Part shown: piece by piece, positions 60,144 through 64,000 of the stretch
How positions within the stretch are numbered: the stretch's first letter is position 1
How the letters are laid out: the number at the start of each line of letters is the position of its first letter
Source of the DNA: Lysobacterales bacterium
GTDB taxonomy: Bacteria; Pseudomonadota; Gammaproteobacteria; Xanthomonadales; Xanthomonadaceae
DNA length: 64,000 nucleotides
Reading direction: 5' to 3'
NCBI GenBank assembly: GCA_014946745.1
Contig: JADCRD010000001.1
Coordinates: 868,001 to 932,000 of the forward strand
Translations under genes and position numbers: made by a program
Notes under the pieces: generated by a model
Told to the model about the DNA's origin: nothing
Database searches by the model: none
The model's input: the letters and a program-made list of their open reading frames with translations, nothing else

Positions 60144-61079
60144 TCAGTCAGCGCTGCGGTAGCGCAGCTGCAGACGCAGGCTCCAATAGGGGTCGTTCTC
60201 GCCTGCGCGATCGCGGCGCTCGACCTGCAGGGGCACGTAGAGGGCCTCCAGCGCCGCCTCCCAGCGGCCTGAGAGCGGCCTCGACAGGCCGAGCGCGACG
60301 TAGGGCGCCTCGCCGCTGCTGCTGAGTCGGGGGCGACTGATGAGATTGGCCGAGCGCGCCTGCACCTGCACGACCGGCTCGAACCGCGCCAAGCCCAGGC
60401 TGGCATGTCCACGCAGACCGCCGGCGGGGCCCCAGGCGAGGTTCGATTCGAGGGCGTAGTAGCGCATGGCGATGCGGTCGGTCGAGGCTTCGACGCAGCC
60501 GTAGCGGTTGACGTTGCGGTCGGGGTTGCCGGCGAGCGCACGCGGGCAGGTGATGTCACCTTCCACCTGGCCGTGCTGGCCGTGCAGGCGCAGATTCCAC
60601 TGCCAGCGCTCGCGCTCGATGAGTGAGCGCCCCACGGCCAGTGCAAACAGATCGCGCGCGCGCGCGCCGTCGATGCGCAGCGGCGGCGTCCAGCCCAGTT
60701 CGGCATGCCAGCGCGCGGGCAGGGTGAGGCCGAAGCGCAGGCGCCCGAACACCGGTGATTTGTTCAGATCCTCATCCTTCAGCCCGCCGAAGCCCACCCG
60801 CTGCTGCGCCTTGCTCAGATGCGGGATGCTGCCGAGTTCGACGCTCATGTACGTGCGGCCCGGGCCCCCCGCCGGCGGGCCGCCGAAACCGGTCATCAGG
60901 GAGCTCGATGTCACCCAGGCCATGGCCCAGCCCTCGGGCGAATCGAAGGCCACCTGCTCGCGGCTGTCGTTGATCAACTGCGCCGATGCAGCGGGGGCCA
61001 TCGCAAGCCCCAGCGCGAGGCTCGCGGCGCGCGCCAGCGCCTGCACGGGCGCGCGAACAGCAAACGGACAGCTCGGCAT
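60144..61079 (-). CDS. Putative exported outer-membrane beta-barrel protein
   Basis: A 311-residue exported protein of unknown family. The signal peptide (AASLALGLAMAPAASA) ends near residue 35. The mature part has many alternating hydrophobic/aromatic strands (LFALAVGRSLIERERWQWNL, MRYYALESNLAWGP, YWSLRLQLRYRSAD), a typical outer-membrane barrel composition, although no terminal Phe is present. Two Cys (DITCPRALAG...YGCVEA) could pair. The ATG at 61079 with GGAG upstream is chosen over a GTG at 61091. It is divergent from the haem protein gene. Confidence 0.65.
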   Translation of the reverse strand: MPSCPFAVRAPVQALARAASLALGLAMAPAASAQLINDSREQVAFDSPEGWAMAWVTSSSLMTGFGGPPAGGPGRTYMSVELGSIPHLSKAQQRVGFGGLKDEDLNKSPVFGRLRFGLTLPARWHAELGWTPPLRIDGARARDLFALAVGRSLIERERWQWNLRLHGQHGQVEGDITCPRALAGNPDRNVNRYGCVEASTDRIAMRYYALESNLAWGPAGGLRGHASLGLARFEPVVQVQARSANLISRPRLSSSGEAPYVALGLSRPLSGRWEAALEALYVPLQVERRDRAGENDPYWSLRLQLRYRSAD

Positions 61080-61206
61080 GTTCGGCTCCACGACAAAGAT
61101 GCGCTAGAGTCTAACCAAGACCTGTTGCAGGCGAACGGCAGCACTGCCACGTGCCTGCAACCTGGCTTGCGCAGACTTCGCCGCTGGGGTTCAACGAGGT
61201 GTCGCC

Positions 61207-61890
61207 ATGGCTGTTCGGATCGCGCGTATCGGGCTGTCGCTGGCCCTGCTGATGGGGCTGAGCGTTGAGGCGATGGCGCAGAACAGTGCGCCCGATCCGC
61301 AGCGCGGGCAGCAGCGCTATCGCGAGGTCTGCGGCCAGTGCCACGACCTCGACCCGCGCCTTGATCGCCCCCGCCAGGCCATCGGCGTGCCGAACGGCGT
61401 GCGCACCGCGCTGGAGACGATCTCGCCGATGCGCTTCCTGCAGGGCCAGCTGACCGCGGTCGATGTGGCCGACATCCAGTCCTGGCTGGACAGCCTCGCG
61501 CCCGGCGTCATCCGCGATATCCGCGCGCTCAGCGGCAACTGGTACGAGCCCGCAAGTTCGGGTCAGGGCTTCACCCTGTCGGTGTTGCAGGGCGATGTCA
61601 TCGTGGTGACCTTCTACGGCCACCGCAACGACGGCAGCAACCTGTTCCTGGTCGGCAACACCGTCAAGCGGCCGCGCTATGGCGAGGTCTTCAGCATTCC
61701 CCTGCTGGCCGTGGAGGGTGGCCGCTTCGGGGGCTTCAACCCGGCGGACATCCGCCGTCCGCCCTGGGGGCGACTGGATCTGCGCTTCATCGACTGTCGC
61801 CGCGCCGAAGCGGTGCTCGACGGTCGCGACGGCCGCCAACAGCTGCAGCTCATCCAGCTGACCCCGCTGCCCGGTCTGAGCTGCGACTGA
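61207..61890 (+). CDS. Mono-haem cytochrome c with WYxPxxSGQG-type domain
   Basis: A 227-residue exported protein. A signal peptide (LSLALLMGLSVEAMA) is followed by a short cytochrome c-like domain (about 28-110) with CGQCH and Met74 in ETISPMRFL as possible axial ligand. A second domain (about 112-200) begins LSGNWYEPASSGQGFTLSVL; this W-Y-x-P-x-x-S-G-Q-G motif recurs in extracellular proteins of Xanthomonadales and is probably a small beta-sandwich. The combination suggests an electron-transfer module attached to a surface or matrix-binding module. Function not known. Confidence 0.8.
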   Translation: MAVRIARIGLSLALLMGLSVEAMAQNSAPDPQRGQQRYREVCGQCHDLDPRLDRPRQAIGVPNGVRTALETISPMRFLQGQLTAVDVADIQSWLDSLAPGVIRDIRALSGNWYEPASSGQGFTLSVLQGDVIVVTFYGHRNDGSNLFLVGNTVKRPRYGEVFSIPLLAVEGGRFGGFNPADIRRPPWGRLDLRFIDCRRAEAVLDGRDGRQQLQLIQLTPLPGLSCD

Positions 61891-62202
61891 GGCGTGGTCG
61901 AAGCGCTCGCGCGCTTCGGCTCAGGCGCAGAACGGTCTGCATTCGCGTCGCGCTGGCGTGCATTGCCCGCCAGGTGTGCCGCCTGAAGCGCGCGGACGCG
62001 TGCTGGCGTGAGCCCGCGCAAGCGCACCGTGGCGATGGCGCGTTCTCTCGCGTCTGCGTGATCGCATCTGCGGCTTGCGCCGCGGCCTCGCTGACGCTGT
62101 ACGCGTCAACCGGACGCGGCCTGAGGTTGACGGATTGGCGGGTTGTTGCGCGCGGCGTGCGCATCCACAGTGCGCGCCCCAACGCACCTCGCCGGAGCCC
62201 CG
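61891..62202. other. 312-bp gap without a gene
   Basis: Between the haem protein and the next plus-strand gene. Only short high-GC open frames occur. A promoter for the downstream gene should lie in the last 100 bp, but no consensus is visible. No hairpin or known repeat was found. Confidence 0.5.
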
Positions 62203-63327
62203 ATGTCCCAGGACAGTCACCGCCTGCATCTGCAGTTCACCAGCGCTGCGCCGCAGCGCCTGTTCGAGCGTTGGCTCGCCGCTTACGTCGAGGGCGATGG
62301 CGAGGCGCAGCAGCGCTGGGGCCGCATGCTGGGTCTGCCCAGCGATGCGCTCACCGCGGACGCGTGGTTCAACGTCGAGAGCGCCCTTGATGGCATGTGC
62401 TGCGTGGTGAACTACGACACCCGAACGTCGGAAGACCCGCCGCTGCGCCTGCTGCAGGGCCTGTACGCGCGCGGCCTGCTGGGCGGCGTCGTGCTCAGCA
62501 CCTTCCATAGTCAGGTGGGCGAGCGCAGTGCGCTGCTGTTCGATGCGGGCCTGCAGGTGGGCTCGGAGAAGCTGCGCGCGCGGCGTCCTGAGCTCGCGCA
62601 TCTCATCGATGCGCTGGCGCAGAACCTGGACGAGGGCGAAGACGGGTCTTTGGCGCGCGGACCCGATACGCCGCGGCCGATCGCTGCGCTGATCGCGGAG
62701 CAGGACAAACAGCGCCGCGAGGCGGAAGCCGCCGTCGATGCCGTGCGCGATTTCGTCAAGGCGGCACGCGCGAGCGGCAGCTCTCCGCTGGAGCTGCTGC
62801 AGGCCGTGAGCCTCGTGCGTCGACTGCTGCGCATGGCCGCCTGGGGCCTGGGCTCGCTGGTGGTGGGCGGTCTGCTCTTGGCCTACACGCCGCTGCGCTG
62901 GTGGGCGCTGCCGCTGCTGCTGTGGGCCCTGCTCAGCTACCGGTTTCACTGGCGCGAGCTGGGCAAAGAGCGCTGGTCGCGAACGAACTGGAGCTACCAC
63001 CTGTTTGTCTGGCTGACTCCGGTGGTGCTGGTCGGCGGGTTCTTTGCGCTTGAACCCGCCGACCTGCAGTGGGCGTATGTCAGCGCATCCGGCCTGCTCG
63101 CAGCGCTGATGCTGTGGACCTTGGGCGATGCGCTGTTCGGTGCGTCCGATTCCGATGCGCTGAGCACGCCCGCCAGCCTCGACGCCGTCGCAGCCGAGGA
63201 AGCTCCGCCAGCGCGCTGGATGGAAGTGCTGGGCACCGTCGTGCTGTCGCTGCCGTCCTTCATCGCCGCACTGCTGGGCGTGCTGTGGAGCCTGCGGCTG
63301 CCCGTGGTGCAGGGCTGGCTGGGCTGA
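62203..63327 (+). CDS. Unknown protein with C-terminal membrane helices
   Basis: A 374-residue protein that I do not recognise. The N-terminal 160 residues look soluble (FTSAAPQRLFERWLAAYVEG, FHSQVGERSALLFDAGLQVG). A short charged helix follows (EQDKQRREAEAAVDAVRDFV), then about five membrane helices from residue 205 (RMAAWGLGSLVVGGLLLAYT, LFVWLTPVVLVGGFFALEP and others). GGAG precedes the ATG at 62203. The stop codon forms the first base of an inverted-repeat element, so the natural 3' flank is replaced by a MITE-like insertion. Confidence 0.75.
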   Translation: MSQDSHRLHLQFTSAAPQRLFERWLAAYVEGDGEAQQRWGRMLGLPSDALTADAWFNVESALDGMCCVVNYDTRTSEDPPLRLLQGLYARGLLGGVVLSTFHSQVGERSALLFDAGLQVGSEKLRARRPELAHLIDALAQNLDEGEDGSLARGPDTPRPIAALIAEQDKQRREAEAAVDAVRDFVKAARASGSSPLELLQAVSLVRRLLRMAAWGLGSLVVGGLLLAYTPLRWWALPLLLWALLSYRFHWRELGKERWSRTNWSYHLFVWLTPVVLVGGFFALEPADLQWAYVSASGLLAALMLWTLGDALFGASDSDALSTPASLDAVAAEEAPPARWMEVLGTVVLSLPSFIAALLGVLWSLRLPVVQGWLG

Positions 63328-63505
63328 GAGCATGTGAAAAACCACCCGCCTACTGCGGCCGCCTCTGGACGTCCGCGGCGGCAGCGCGCTCCGCGAATTC
63401 CGCGGTCACTGGCTCGCCAAACTCCCTTGAATTCACGTCGCGCGCTTTGCCACGAACGCCCAGAGACGCCCTCGCTACAGCGTCTGGGCTTTTTTCACAC
63501 GCTCT
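63327..63505. mobile_element. MITE-like element with 15-bp inverted ends
   Basis: AGAGCATGTGAAAAA (63327-63341) and, read from the right end, AGAGCGTGTGAAAAA (63505-63491) match at 14 of 15 positions and enclose 179 bp. The right inner part contains GCCCAGAGACGC...GCGTCTGGGC followed by six T (63458-63495), an intrinsic terminator on the plus strand. No gene lies inside. A target duplication is not obvious. Confidence 0.65.
63458..63495 (+). terminator. Intrinsic terminator inside the MITE-like element
   Basis: A hairpin (GCCCAGAGACGC / GCGTCTGGGC with a two-base bulge) directly followed by TTTTTT. It is the only hairpin with a proper T run that I found in the window and would stop transcription of the gene ending at 63327. 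Confidence 0.75.
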
Positions 63506-63529
63506 GAGCGCAGGTGAGAATCCCAGGGC

Positions 63530-63715
63530 AACACGGATCAAGTCCCTCCTGGCCTTGATCCGTGGTCGCGGGTCCGGCACCTGTCCGGACTCGTTCGGCC
63601 GCTATGCGGCGACGCCTTCGCTTCGCTCGGTCACGCTGGATCAAGCATCGCGTGCTCGATCCGCGGGCGCGCCCTCGATGGCGCGCGGCAACGCTGAATT
63701 CTTCAGCGTTGCCGC
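63530..63715 (+). repeat. Member M3 of the convergent-intergenic repeat, hairpins at both ends
   Basis: Left hairpin CACGGATCAAG / CTTGATCCGTG (63532-63564), right hairpin GGCAACGCTGAA / TTCAGCGTTGCC (63687-63713, loop TTC). The interior shares CCGGCACC, CGCTGGATCAAGC, CTCGATCCGCGGGCGCGCCC and ATGGCGC blocks with M1 (same orientation) and M2 (inverted). It is placed between convergent genes, like the other two. Confidence 0.75.
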
Positions 63716-63778
63716 AGGCCTGCGGCGCGCGCCGCCGTACGAGGGCCTCGCGATGAGCACGCCGGCTGGAGAGCTCGA

Positions 63779-64000
63779 CTACATGTCGTGCTTGTTGAGC
63801 GCGTAGCCCAGCGCCTTGTACTGGCTCCAGCGCGCGCGCAGCGGCTCGCGTGCCGCCGGATCAGCAGGCACCACTTCCAGCACCCGTTCGAAGGGTGGCG
63901 GGGCAACTTCATCGCGCAGGTTCAGCACCAGCGGACGCGAGGGCGTGTCGACTCCGGGCGGCACGATCAGCACCGGGGTGATGTCGTCGTCCTCGTCCAT
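63779..64000 (-). CDS. Hypothetical protein (start possibly outside the window)
   Basis: A 73-residue frame ending at 63779, read from an ATG whose first base is the last base of the window (64000). The sequence (VLIVPPGVDTPSRPLVLNLR, PPPFERVLEVVPADPAAREP, SQYKALGYALNKHDM) contains no recognised motif. Because the window ends at this codon it cannot be told whether the gene begins here or further right. It converges with repeat M3. Confidence 0.5.
   Translation of the reverse strand: MDEDDDITPVLIVPPGVDTPSRPLVLNLRDEVAPPPFERVLEVVPADPAAREPLRARWSQYKALGYALNKHDM

Noticed and set aside
57968-60706. 912-codon minus-strand frame opposite the di-haem peroxidase
   Set aside because: Spans two real genes and a terminator on the other strand; no start signal or domain.
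1-64000. tRNA or rRNA genes
   Set aside because: No T-loop (GGTTCRANYCC) with a matching acceptor stem was seen by eye; a covariance-model scan would be needed for certainty.

Overview
This is a GC-rich gammaproteobacterial chromosome segment. It most resembles the Xanthomonadales/Lysobacterales (Lysobacter, Aquimonas or Rhodanobacteraceae-like). The placement rests on ParC, ValS, EfpL (YeiP), PurT and YebC of gammaproteobacterial type, secreted proteins ending in a ...F/Y-A-D/N-G-F-E-x-x tail, a WYxPxxSGQG-type domain on a cytochrome c, and abundant short palindromic intergenic repeats. It is inferred from remembered family features; no database search was possible. No tRNA, rRNA, CRISPR array or prophage was found.

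Layout. 1-9.4 kb: the end of an MFS exporter, an unknown coiled-coil protein, an SPFH/NfeD membrane pair, a TonB-like lipoprotein, two L,D-transpeptidases in a row and a DedA-PAP2-LssY fusion. 9.5-14.4 kb: a translationally coupled pair of tiny secreted paralogues, a GlxA/AraC regulator, a small exported protein, YebC and an exported metzincin protease. 14.9-22.3 kb: type-B carboxylesterase, lipocalin, EamA transporter, beta-propeller lipoprotein, DUF1622 protein, small zinc-finger protein and diguanylate cyclase. 22.3-26.9 kb: parC and a FecA-like TonB-dependent receptor. 27.1-33.9 kb: DUF924, a RidA-like protein and a complete polyamine ABC transporter (potFGHI) whose two internal gaps are filled with tandem palindromic repeats. 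34-43.1 kb: TPR protein, efpL, orphan PIN protein, a large secreted pectinesterase-like protein, an exported propeller-like protein, purT and an M48 lipoprotein protease. 43.1-44.8 kb: an IS481-family element beside the remains of a REP-associated (RAYT/Y1) transposase. 44.8-51.2 kb: the four-gene ligase-associated DNA-repair cluster (MBL-fold exonuclease, ATP-dependent ligase, Lhr-type helicase, PdeM). 51.3-54.4 kb: an unknown membrane/propeller protein overlapping a methyltransferase. 54.5-64 kb: a decayed GGDEF fragment, valS, a di-haem peroxidase, a probable outer-membrane protein, a haem protein, an unknown membrane protein and a partial gene at the window edge.

The most striking feature is a dispersed palindrome, CATAG + GGTGGGTCTTGACCCACC. 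It occurs at least 21 times: in a seven-copy 54-bp array and smaller arrays inside the pot operon, in a four-copy ~90-bp array (variant centre TC) before the M48 protease gene, three times inside the ligase cluster, and once in frame inside valS. Three convergent intergenic regions carry members of a second, longer repeat with hairpins at its ends. A 179-bp MITE-like element with 15-bp inverted ends abuts one stop codon. An inverted pair of classical REPs and the RAYT remnant point to past REP mobilisation.
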